Assembly (NCBI GenBank): GCA_050122535.1
Contig: JASFIT010000331.1
Location: forward strand, 1 to 5,398
DNA: 5,398 nucleotides
Origin: JASFEQ01 sp050122535
Lineage (GTDB): Bacteria > Desulfobacterota > DSM-4660 > Desulfatiglandales > HGW-15
Direction of reading: 5' to 3'
Of the stretch, positions 1-4,867 are shown piece after piece. The notes below the pieces were generated by a model. That model saw only the letters and a list, made by a program, of their open reading frames with translations, was not told where the DNA came from and did no database searches. The number at the start of each line of letters is the position of its first letter. The first letter of the stretch is position 1. A program made the position numbers and the translations under genes.

Positions 1-60
1 GCCGTTGCCGAAGCGGAACGATGCCTGCGCTGTTACCGGGTGGTGACGGTGGCTGTGTAG
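1..60 (+). CDS. C-terminal end of an upstream FAD/NAD(P)-dependent oxidoreductase (partial)
   Basis: Only the last 19 codons and the TAG stop (58-60) are present; the gene begins left of the window. Read from base 1, the frame gives a tail ending AEAERCLRCYRVVTVAV. The E-A-x-R-C-L-R-C pattern is a common C-terminal signature of glutamate-synthase-beta-like FAD-dependent oxidoreductases and related flavin/Fe-S subunits that handle NAD(P)H or ferredoxin electrons. That assignment rests on this short motif alone. The gene is 237 nt from the methyltransferase start, with a hairpin and possible promoter between, so it may be a separate transcription unit. An oxidoreductase here could supply low-potential electrons to the corrinoid activator downstream, which is inference. 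Subunit type and exact family cannot be decided from 19 residues. Confidence 0.6.
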   Translation, partial: AVAEAERCLRCYRVVTVAV

Positions 61-105
61 CGGTTTTAGGCTAAGTGGGTGAAGAAGCTCAAAAAAAGTA
101 AATTC

Positions 106-151
106 AAAAATCATCTATTTTCGTCCAAAAAATCATCTTTTAGACGATTTT
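106..151. repeat. AT-rich direct repeat plus imperfect hairpin in the upstream gap
   Basis: AAAAATCATCT occurs at 106-116 and again at 128-138, start to start 22 bases, about two helical turns. The second copy is also the left arm of an imperfect hairpin: 129-138 pairs with 142-151 (AAAATCATCT against AGACGATTTT) over a 3-base TTT loop, with one A/C mismatch at 135/145. The stem is A/T-rich and no free T-run follows it, so it is a poor intrinsic terminator for the upstream gene. Its symmetry and spacing also suit an operator for a DNA-binding regulator. Either role is a guess. Confidence 0.35.
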
Positions 152-176
152 CAAGAACAGGGTGAGTCCATATATG
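148..176 (+). promoter_or_regulatory. Possible sigma-70-type promoter for the methyltransferase operon (weak)
   Basis: TTTTCA at 148-153 and TATATG at 171-176 each match four of six consensus positions and are 17 bases apart, in the AT-rich part of the gap. A second pair of similar quality, TTGAAG (203-208) and TTTAAG (226-231), is also 17 bases apart. Neither is strong. The gap after the upstream stop makes a promoter here plausible, but the sequence does not single one out. I saw no convincing sigma-54 site and no cobalamin riboswitch. Confidence 0.2.
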
Positions 177-283
177 AGTACGCTTATATACAACCAACGT
201 GTTTGAAGGCCAACGAAAGGAGGGGTTTAAGGAAAAGAGGGCTGGGGAGCGACTGAATTTTTTGTACATAAATCTTTCACAGA

Positions 284-289
284 AAGGAG
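284..289 (+). promoter_or_regulatory. Ribosome binding site fixing the methyltransferase start
   Basis: AAGGAG lies 8 bases before the ATG at 298. The frame is open further upstream to a GTG at 199, but that codon has no Shine-Dalgarno sequence, and the 33 extra residues are basic and unlike this family. The ATG at 298 gives a protein opening with the family-typical SPIERVMKFWNREPVDKMP. I therefore take 298 as the start. Confidence 0.8.
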
Positions 290-297
290 TATCGGTT

Positions 298-1374
298 ATG
301 GCTGAGCTTAGTCCCATAGAGAGAGTCATGAAATTTTGGAATCGGGAACCTGTAGACAAGATGCCTTTTTTTACGGGAATGGGCATGGTGCTTCTTCCCG
401 CCATAAAAAAGTTAGGCTACAACTTCCCGACCATTCATAGGAATGCGGAGAAGATGGCCATGTCCGCAATCGAGTCCGCCCGGATGTTCAATCTGGATTC
501 TGTTGCGATCCCCTATGACATGTGCATGGAATCAGAGGCATTAGGCAATGAAATTAGTCTATACGAAGATTCGGAGGACATCCTTTATCCCACCATTCCC
601 TATAAGAACTGGGCAGAAGTGGATCAGGTGGAAATTACACAGGATGACATTGACAATATCATGGATAAGTATCCAATGAATATCCTTCCTGAGGCCATAA
701 AGATTATCAAGAAGGAGGCACCGGACTTGGCCGTGGGCGCATGGCAATTGGGGCCCTTTACCCAGTGCGGCCAGACCATCGAACTGGACAAAGTCCTAAA
801 GGCCGTGTTCAAGGATACAGAGCGGGTAGAAAGCATTTTGGACCAGTTTTCGGACATGATCATTAACATCGGGAAGGCACTTCAGGAAGCCGGGGCAGAT
901 TATATCACGCTGAGGGAGCCCGGGGTAGCCGCAGATCTTCTCAGCCCCCGCACCTTCAAACAGATGATCCAGCCCAGATTGACGCGGATTTTAGCTGGCT
1001 GGAAGCCCCCCAAAGTGCTGCATATCTGCGGTTCAACAGATCCTCTGGTTGAGATGATGTGGGAATGTGTCACGGATTCGGGGGGTCAGGGTATCAGTTT
1101 TGACATAAAGAACAACTTGGTAGAATCGAGGCAGAAATTGGGAGATGATGCCATTATTCTGGGGAATTTTGACGTGTTTAAACTTCCCTGCGCGGAGGAG
1201 ACCACGGTGGAGGAAGCCATTCAAGGCATCAAGGACAACATTGACGGATCGGTTGATGCGGTCTGGCCCGGTTGTGATCTTTGGCCCGACATCAAAGAAG
1301 ACAACTTCCGAGCCATTGAAGAGACGGCAAGGACCTACAAAACCGGACCAACTCCAGCCGTGGGACGGATATAA
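298..1374 (+). CDS. Zinc-dependent corrinoid methyltransferase, MtaA/MtbA/CmuA type (uroporphyrinogen decarboxylase fold)
   Basis: A 358-residue protein of the URO-D-fold methyltransferase family, which transfers methyl groups between a corrinoid protein and a small acceptor or donor at a zinc ion in a TIM barrel. Visible features are the family-type N-terminus (about 5-24), a His242-x-Cys244 motif in LHICGST, and Cys326 in WPGCDLWPDI. These match the HxC...C zinc ligands of archaeal MtaA/MtbA (H237, C239, C316 in MtaA, from memory), so the zinc site looks intact; the ligands argue against a true uroporphyrinogen decarboxylase. SFDIK (267-271) and ILGNFD (287-292) are further barrel-strand motifs. 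Length is normal for the family. It heads an apparent operon with a corrinoid protein and a corrinoid activator. The family includes coenzyme M methylating enzymes and substrate-demethylating enzymes; coenzyme M is unusual in bacteria, so the real substrate is open. The protein has no signal peptide or membrane segment and should be cytoplasmic. Confidence 0.88.
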   Translation: MAELSPIERVMKFWNREPVDKMPFFTGMGMVLLPAIKKLGYNFPTIHRNAEKMAMSAIESARMFNLDSVAIPYDMCMESEALGNEISLYEDSEDILYPTIPYKNWAEVDQVEITQDDIDNIMDKYPMNILPEAIKIIKKEAPDLAVGAWQLGPFTQCGQTIELDKVLKAVFKDTERVESILDQFSDMIINIGKALQEAGADYITLREPGVAADLLSPRTFKQMIQPRLTRILAGWKPPKVLHICGSTDPLVEMMWECVTDSGGQGISFDIKNNLVESRQKLGDDAIILGNFDVFKLPCAEETTVEEAIQGIKDNIDGSVDAVWPGCDLWPDIKEDNFRAIEETARTYKTGPTPAVGRI

Positions 1375-1410
1375 TCAAGAATTGATGAACGTGCAAAAAA
1401 GTGAAGAATG

Positions 1411-1537
1411 GGACGGCAAAGTAAAAAGCTCCAAATGCAAGGCTTGCGAATCTTGAGGAATGAGGCGTACTTACAGTACGTCGCAATGACGAAAGATGAA
1501 GCGTAATGCAACAGTTGGGCTTTTTACGAAGCAGTCC
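1411..1537. repeat. Long imperfect palindromic intergenic element (MITE- or REP-like)
   Basis: Most of the 192-nt gap between the methyltransferase and corrinoid genes folds on itself. Paired blocks from outside in: 1411-1417 with 1531-1537 (six of seven pairs), GTAAAAAGC 1421-1429 with GCTTTTTAC 1519-1527 (perfect), CCAA 1431-1434 with TTGG 1515-1518, TGCA 1436-1439 with 1507-1510, GCTT 1442-1445 with AAGC 1499-1502, ATCTT 1450-1454 with AAGAT 1493-1497, and a central hairpin at 1461-1485. No ORF or transposase lies in it. The ordered pairing along 127 nt is not expected by chance. From memory it resembles repeats scattered between genes in Desulfobacterota genomes; I could not check this. 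The corrinoid gene's ribosome binding site lies just outside it. Confidence 0.75.
1461..1485. repeat. Central hairpin of the palindromic element
   Basis: GGCGTACT (1464-1471) pairs with AGTACGTC (1475-1482) around a 3-base TAC loop: eight pairs including one G-T. After one mismatch, TG at 1461-1462 pairs with CA at 1484-1485. This is the tip of the larger 1411-1537 fold. No T-run follows it, so it is not an intrinsic terminator. Confidence 0.7.
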
Positions 1538-1566
1538 TTAATAAAAAAGATAGGAGGAGGACAGCT

Positions 1567-2238
1567 ATGGCAAGCAAGGAAGAACTGTTAGAGCTCTTGA
1601 AGGATGGGGTCATCAATTACAAAGAGGATCAGGTGAAGGAGGCCTCCCAGCAAGCTTTGGATGAGGGGTATCTAGCCCTTGAGATGATTATGGATGGTCT
1701 GGCCGCCGGTATGGAGGTGGTGGGTGACCTCTATGAGAGAAATGAGTACTTTGTGCCTGAGGTGCTCATGTGTGCTGACGCACTCTATGGGGGTCTGGAT
1801 ATCTTGAGGCCCCATGTTCCCGCGGCGGAAGGAGGGACGGTCGGGCAAGTGGTGATCGGCAGTATTCAGGGGGATGTCCATGACATCGGCAAGAACCTGG
1901 TGAAGATGATGTTTGATGTGGCTGGTTGGGAGGTTTACGACCTGGGCCGGGATGTTCCTCTGGAGAACTTTGTAGAAGAGCAGATGCGGACCGATGCAGA
2001 GGTGGTGGCCATGTCAGCCATGATGACCACGACCATGTTGGGGATGAAGAAGGTGATCAAGATGATCAAAGACAAGAACCCCAACGTGGCCATCATGCTC
2101 GGTGGAGCACCCGTGACCCAGGACGTGGCCAACCTTTTCGGAGCGGATGGATATGCGGAGTCTGCCGGGAATGCGGTACAAGAGGGTATCAAGATGATAT
2201 CCCGGCTGAGAGAGTATGAAAAGGGGAAGGCGGAATAA
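1567..2238 (+). CDS. Methyltransferase corrinoid protein (cobalamin-binding, MtbC/MtaC-like)
   Basis: A 223-residue methyl-carrier protein holding a corrinoid whose cobalt cycles between Co(I) and methyl-Co(III). Residues about 1-88 form the helical cap domain (B12-binding_2 type), with the typical run GLAAGMEVVGDLYERNEYF and VPEVLMCADAL (45-73). Residues about 93-215 are the Rossmann B12-binding domain. It contains GDVHDIGKN (102-110), where His105 is the expected lower cobalt ligand of the DxHxxG motif, then SAMMTTTM (150-157) and LGGAPVT (178-184), which line the nucleotide-tail pocket. All key residues are present and the length is normal. A strong ribosome binding site, AGGAGGAGG (1552-1560), lies 6 bases before the ATG. 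The neighbours are a zinc methyltransferase and a corrinoid activator, so this is very probably their shared partner. The sequence does not fix substrate specificity (methanol, methylamine, methoxyarene and others), so I give no gene symbol. Confidence 0.95.
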   Translation: MASKEELLELLKDGVINYKEDQVKEASQQALDEGYLALEMIMDGLAAGMEVVGDLYERNEYFVPEVLMCADALYGGLDILRPHVPAAEGGTVGQVVIGSIQGDVHDIGKNLVKMMFDVAGWEVYDLGRDVPLENFVEEQMRTDAEVVAMSAMMTTTMLGMKKVIKMIKDKNPNVAIMLGGAPVTQDVANLFGADGYAESAGNAVQEGIKMISRLREYEKGKAE

Positions 2239-2258
2239 CCCGTTTTCTTCATGACGGG
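2239..2258 (+). other. Stem-loop just after the corrinoid gene stop
   Basis: CCCGT (2239-2243) pairs with ACGGG (2254-2258) over a 10-base loop, starting at the first base after the TAA stop. Its right arm shares GGG (2256-2258) with the outer end of the next stem-loop, so the two compete for those bases. There is no T-run after it. Confidence 0.4.
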
Positions 2259-2301
2259 ACCTCAACCCGGCCGGCCTGGAATAGGCTTGGGTTGAAGTCC
2301 T
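2256..2301 (+). other. Large stem-loop between the corrinoid and activator genes
   Basis: GGGAC (2256-2260) pairs with GTCCT (2297-2301, outermost pair G-U). After one mismatch, TCAACCC (2262-2268) pairs with GGGTTGA (2289-2295), and an inner GCCT (2274-2277) pairs with AGGC (2283-2286) around GGAAT. It should be a stable RNA structure. No uridine tract follows, so an intercistronic processing or stability element, or an attenuation point, is more likely than a plain intrinsic terminator. The role is inferred. Confidence 0.6.
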
Positions 2302-2313
2302 GTGGTCCAACAC

Positions 2314-2328
2314 CTACTTGATAAGTAG
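2314..2328 (+). other. Short perfect stem-loop upstream of the activator gene
   Basis: CTACTT (2314-2319) pairs perfectly with AAGTAG (2323-2328) around a GAT loop. It is the third stem-loop in the 164-nt gap and lies 58 bases before the activator's ribosome binding site. On its own it would be weak evidence; beside the larger hairpin it adds to a structured leader. Confidence 0.4.
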
Positions 2329-2385
2329 AGTTCCAAAGGCACGGCATAAAGGCTGTGAGGGAAGAGGTCTGCTGATCTCAATATG

Positions 2386-2392
2386 AAGGAGG
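2386..2392 (+). promoter_or_regulatory. Ribosome binding site of the corrinoid activator gene
   Basis: AAGGAGG ends 10 bases before the ATG at 2403. An in-frame TGA sits directly before that ATG (2400-2402), so no longer N-terminus is possible. A closer ATG at 2395 is only 2 bases from the site and opens a 10-codon frame ending at 2427; it is probably not used. Confidence 0.75.
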
Positions 2393-2402
2393 ATATGATT
2401 GA

Positions 2403-4460
2403 ATGGAAGATAACAAGGCGAAGGTAATATTTCAACCCTCTGGCCGACGCGGGGAGGTGCCAAAAGATGTGACGTTGATTGAGGCCTCCAGGTTACTGGG
2501 TGTGGATATTGAGTCCCTGTGCGGTGAGAAGAAGGTTTGCGGGAAGTGCAAAATACGCGTTGAGGAGGGTTTCTTCGAAAAATTTGGGATTGAGTCCTCC
2601 GGGTCACATCTGAGCACCTGGCAAGAGGAAGAGGATAAATATATCAATGCGGAGGAAAAGACGTCTGGATATCGGCTCGGCTGTGTCGCCAAGGTGGAAG
2701 GGGACGTCCTCATCTTCGTTCCAGAAGAGTCCCGCGCGGGCAAGCAGGTGGTGAGCAAAAAGGCGCGAGACATCCACATTGATCATGATCCGGCCGTGAA
2801 GATCTACTATGTGGAGGTGGATCCGCCCACATTTGAGGAGCCCACCGGCGATTTCGAACGAATCTGCCGTGAACTGGAAAAGGAATATGGCCTCAAGGAT
2901 CTGAAGATCGATATATTCACCCTGCGTCAACTCCCCACAGCTTTACGTGACGGGGACTGGAAAGTGACTGTCACTGTCTGGAATGACCAGGAGGTCATCC
3001 GCGTGCGGCCAGGTAAGGCCGAACATTCCTATGGTCTCGCCATCGACGTGGGGACGACGACGGTGGCCGGATACTTCTGCGATCTCACTACCATGGAGGT
3101 GGTGGATACGGTCACTCTCATGAATCCCCAGTGCAAATATGGCGAAGACGTGATGGCCCGTATCACTTTTCATATGACCACGGAAGATGGCCTTCAGCGG
3201 ATGAGCGATGACATTATCGAGGGACTCAACTGGTTGATAGACGAGGCCATTAAGAACACCTACCCGCCAAAGAAAAAGAAGAAGAAAAAAAAGGGTGAGG
3301 AGGGGCCAGAGGAATGGATCGAAGTGCCGGAGGAGGGTAAGACCTACCTCCGTCTCTCCCGAGAGGACGTGGAGGATATAACACTCGGGGGGAATACGGC
3401 CATGCACCATATTCTGCTCCAGTTGAACCCGGAATTTGTGGGTCTCGCCCCCTTTCCACCGGTGATCCACCACAGTTTGGATATCAAGGCGAGGGACCTG
3501 GGCATTAATGTCAATCCCGGTTCCTACGTCTTCGTGCTCCCCAATGAGGCAGGTTTTGTGGGGGCAGACAATGTGGGCGTCCTGATCGCAGAAGAGCCTT
3601 ACAAGTCCGATGACATCCAGCTTCTTATTGACATTGGCACCAATGGTGAGCTGGTCTTTGGGAACAAGGAAAAGATGATCTCCTCTTCCTGTGCCACAGG
3701 GCCGGCCCTGGAGGGTGCGCAACTTGCGTTCGGCATGCGGGCAGCACCCGGGGCCATCGAGCGAATCAAGATCGATCCGGAGACACAGGAGGTGGATTAC
3801 AAGGTCATCGGCCGGGACGCCTGGCGACAGTACTCCGAACCCAAAGAGATGAAGTGCAAGGGGATTTGCGGGTCCGGCATCCTTGATGTGCTTGCAGAGC
3901 TCTACCGAGCGCGGGTTGTCACCAAGAGCGGCGCTTTTAACAAGGAGCAGAAATCCAAGCGTTATCGCAGAAATCCGGAAAACAACCAGCCGGAGTTTGT
4001 GCTTGCGTGGGCAGAGGAGACGAGTATTGAAAAAGATGTGGTGATTACACAGCGGGATGTCCGCCAGATCCAGTTGGCCAAAGGGGCTCTTCACGCCGGC
4101 TGTAAGCTCATGATGCGTCGCATGGGCATGGAGACGATGGACAAGATAAAGATTGCCGGGGCCTTCGGAACCCACGTGGACCGTGAAAAGGCCTTGATCA
4201 TGGGTCTGTTCCCTGACTGCGAGATTGAAAAGATCCTCTCGGTGGGCAATGCGGCTGGAGATGGGTGCAGGGCTGCACTCTTGAACAAGGCAAAGCGTGA
4301 TGAGGCCAACTGGGTTTCCCGCAATGTGGAATATATCGAACTCACGGTGGAGGAGGACTTCCAAAATCAGTTCATGGAGTGCATGCAGATACCCCATATG
4401 AAGGATGCGTTTCCCCATCTTGAAGACATACTACCTGATGAAATTCTTCATCAGGAATAG
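2403..4460 (+). CDS. RACo-like ATP-dependent reductive activator of corrinoid proteins (2Fe-2S plus ASKHA domain)
   Basis: A 685-residue activator that reduces inactive Co(II) corrinoid back to Co(I), using an Fe-S cluster and ATP. The N-terminal ferredoxin-like domain (about 5-108) has Cys40, Cys46 and Cys49 (CX5CX2C) and Cys94, a plant-type 2Fe-2S ligand set. A linker follows (about 115-205). The ASKHA ATPase-like core starts at AIDVGTTT (213-220) and continues with NPQCKYGEDV (241-250), GGNTAMHH (329-336), LPNEAGFVGAD (379-389), LIDIGTNGEL (408-417), SCATGPALEGA (429-439), GICGSGILD (487-495), IAGAFGTH (584-591) and VGNAAGDGC (614-622). These are hallmarks of the DUF4445/RACo family. The N-terminal 2Fe-2S type points to the bacterial RACo branch rather than archaeal RamA, which has C-terminal 4Fe-4S motifs. 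It is somewhat longer than usual, partly through a charged insertion with eight consecutive lysines near 288-317. Its place right after a corrinoid protein supports the role. It should be cytoplasmic. Confidence 0.93.
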   Translation: MEDNKAKVIFQPSGRRGEVPKDVTLIEASRLLGVDIESLCGEKKVCGKCKIRVEEGFFEKFGIESSGSHLSTWQEEEDKYINAEEKTSGYRLGCVAKVEGDVLIFVPEESRAGKQVVSKKARDIHIDHDPAVKIYYVEVDPPTFEEPTGDFERICRELEKEYGLKDLKIDIFTLRQLPTALRDGDWKVTVTVWNDQEVIRVRPGKAEHSYGLAIDVGTTTVAGYFCDLTTMEVVDTVTLMNPQCKYGEDVMARITFHMTTEDGLQRMSDDIIEGLNWLIDEAIKNTYPPKKKKKKKKGEEGPEEWIEVPEEGKTYLRLSREDVEDITLGGNTAMHHILLQLNPEFVGLAPFPPVIHHSLDIKARDLGINVNPGSYVFVLPNEAGFVGADNVGVLIAEEPYKSDDIQLLIDIGTNGELVFGNKEKMISSSCATGPALEGAQLAFGMRAAPGAIERIKIDPETQEVDYKVIGRDAWRQYSEPKEMKCKGICGSGILDVLAELYRARVVTKSGAFNKEQKSKRYRRNPENNQPEFVLAWAEETSIEKDVVITQRDVRQIQLAKGALHAGCKLMMRRMGMETMDKIKIAGAFGTHVDREKALIMGLFPDCEIEKILSVGNAAGDGCRAALLNKAKRDEANWVSRNVEYIELTVEEDFQNQFMECMQIPHMKDAFPHLEDILPDEILHQE
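3270..3298 (+). other. Lysine-codon run with A AAA AAG slippery heptamer
   Basis: Eight lysine codons (residues 290-297) occupy 3270-3293 and end in a run of eight A's (3285-3292) followed by GGG. In the reading frame this contains A AAA AAG (3287-3293), the heptamer used for -1 frameshifting in E. coli dnaX. A -1 shift here would add one glycine codon (GGG, 3293-3295) and stop at TGA (3296-3298), giving a 298-residue product with the 2Fe-2S domain, linker and only the start of the ATPase core. The sequence is directly visible; whether slippage occurs is unknown, and no well-placed stimulatory structure was found. Confidence 0.4.
4434..4455 (+). other. Perfect stem-loop at the end of the activator coding region
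   Basis: CCTGATGAA (4434-4442) is followed by ATTC and its exact reverse complement TTCATCAGG (4447-4455): nine perfect pairs with a four-base loop. The hairpin lies inside the last codons of the activator gene, ending 2 bases before its TAG stop and 15 bases before the next gene's ribosome binding site. No T-run follows, so a classical terminator is unlikely. It could affect mRNA decay or the relative translation of the next gene. Confidence 0.6.
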
Positions 4461-4483
4461 CTAAGGAATAGAGGCTGATTTCC

Positions 4484-4825
4484 GTGGCAGGTCAGTCTCA
4501 ATCACGGTCCAAAATCGTCCGTGTGACAGCGGAGCCTGGGATCTGTGGCTTTCCCTGTGTCGTTGAAGCGCGTAGAACGGGGCGATACACCGTCTCCGTC
4601 AAGATTGAAGGTTCTGAGTGCAAGCATGGCAAGCGTCTTTCCGATCTTGTGGAGAAGATCACCATGAAACAGCTTTTTGCCCCCGTAAGCCGGAATCCGG
4701 TCTTTCTCTCCGCGCAGAAAGCGGGCTGTCACCCTTCATGCCCTATCCCTGTGGCCATTTTGAAGGCCGTGGAAGTGGCCATGGATATGGCCCTGCCGCG
4801 GGATGCGGTAATTAAATTTGAGTAA
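4484..4825 (+). CDS. Small cysteine-rich conserved-looking protein (possibly DUF6951-like)
   Basis: A 113-residue protein with a GTG start. GAGG at 4471-4474 lies 9 bases before the GTG, and the gap from the activator stop is only 23 nt, so co-transcription is likely. Two CX3C pairs are visible, Cys21/Cys25 in GICGFPC and Cys82/Cys86 in GCHPSC, plus Cys46 and His48 in CKHGKR and His83: enough ligands for a zinc ion or an Fe-S cluster. The C-terminal half, with CPIPVAILKAVEVAMDMALP, resembles from memory a family of uncharacterised small proteins (DUF6951) seen in anaerobes; this is recall, not a search result. There is no signal peptide or membrane segment. It lies between the corrinoid activator and a metallochaperone-type GTPase. 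A role in electron transfer, metal delivery or assembly of this methyltransferase system is possible but not shown. No function is assigned. Confidence 0.82.
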   Translation: MAGQSQSRSKIVRVTAEPGICGFPCVVEARRTGRYTVSVKIEGSECKHGKRLSDLVEKITMKQLFAPVSRNPVFLSAQKAGCHPSCPIPVAILKAVEVAMDMALPRDAVIKFE

Positions 4826-4867
4826 AAACAGTCCGAGATTGTCTGGGCTTATGTGTGACCGGTTGTG

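Noticed and set aside
129..151. Intrinsic terminator of the upstream oxidoreductase gene
   Set aside because: The stem is almost all A-T pairs with a mismatch, and the T's fall inside the stem rather than after it. It is kept only as a repeat or possible operator.
215..225. Shine-Dalgarno-like GAAAGGAGGGG in the gap before the methyltransferase
   Set aside because: No ATG, GTG or TTG follows at a workable distance, so no leader peptide can be supported.
199..297. N-terminal extension of the methyltransferase from GTG 199
   Set aside because: There is no ribosome binding site before 199 and the extra 33 residues do not look like the family, while AAGGAG at 284-289 is well placed for ATG 298.
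298..1374. True uroporphyrinogen decarboxylase (HemE)
   Set aside because: The protein carries the HxC...C zinc ligands of corrinoid methyltransferases and sits in an operon with a corrinoid protein and its activator.
1411..1537. CRISPR repeat unit or small ORF in the gap
   Set aside because: There is no regularly spaced repeat array, and the frames crossing the element give no protein-like sequence; the palindromic pairing explains it better.
2239..2402. Cobalamin riboswitch before the activator gene
   Set aside because: A corrinoid operon makes this attractive, but I could not find a B12-box-like conserved core and the gap is short for that RNA class.
2395..2427. Ten-codon ORF overlapping the activator start
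   Set aside because: Its ATG is only 2 bases from the AAGGAGG site, too close for efficient initiation, and the peptide has no recognisable feature.
2943..4418. Open reading frame of 491 codons on the - strand, antisense to the activator gene
   Set aside because: It lies wholly inside a gene with clear RACo family motifs, and its translation shows no recognisable domain (His- and Leu-rich shadow composition). It is explained by the codon bias of the + strand gene.
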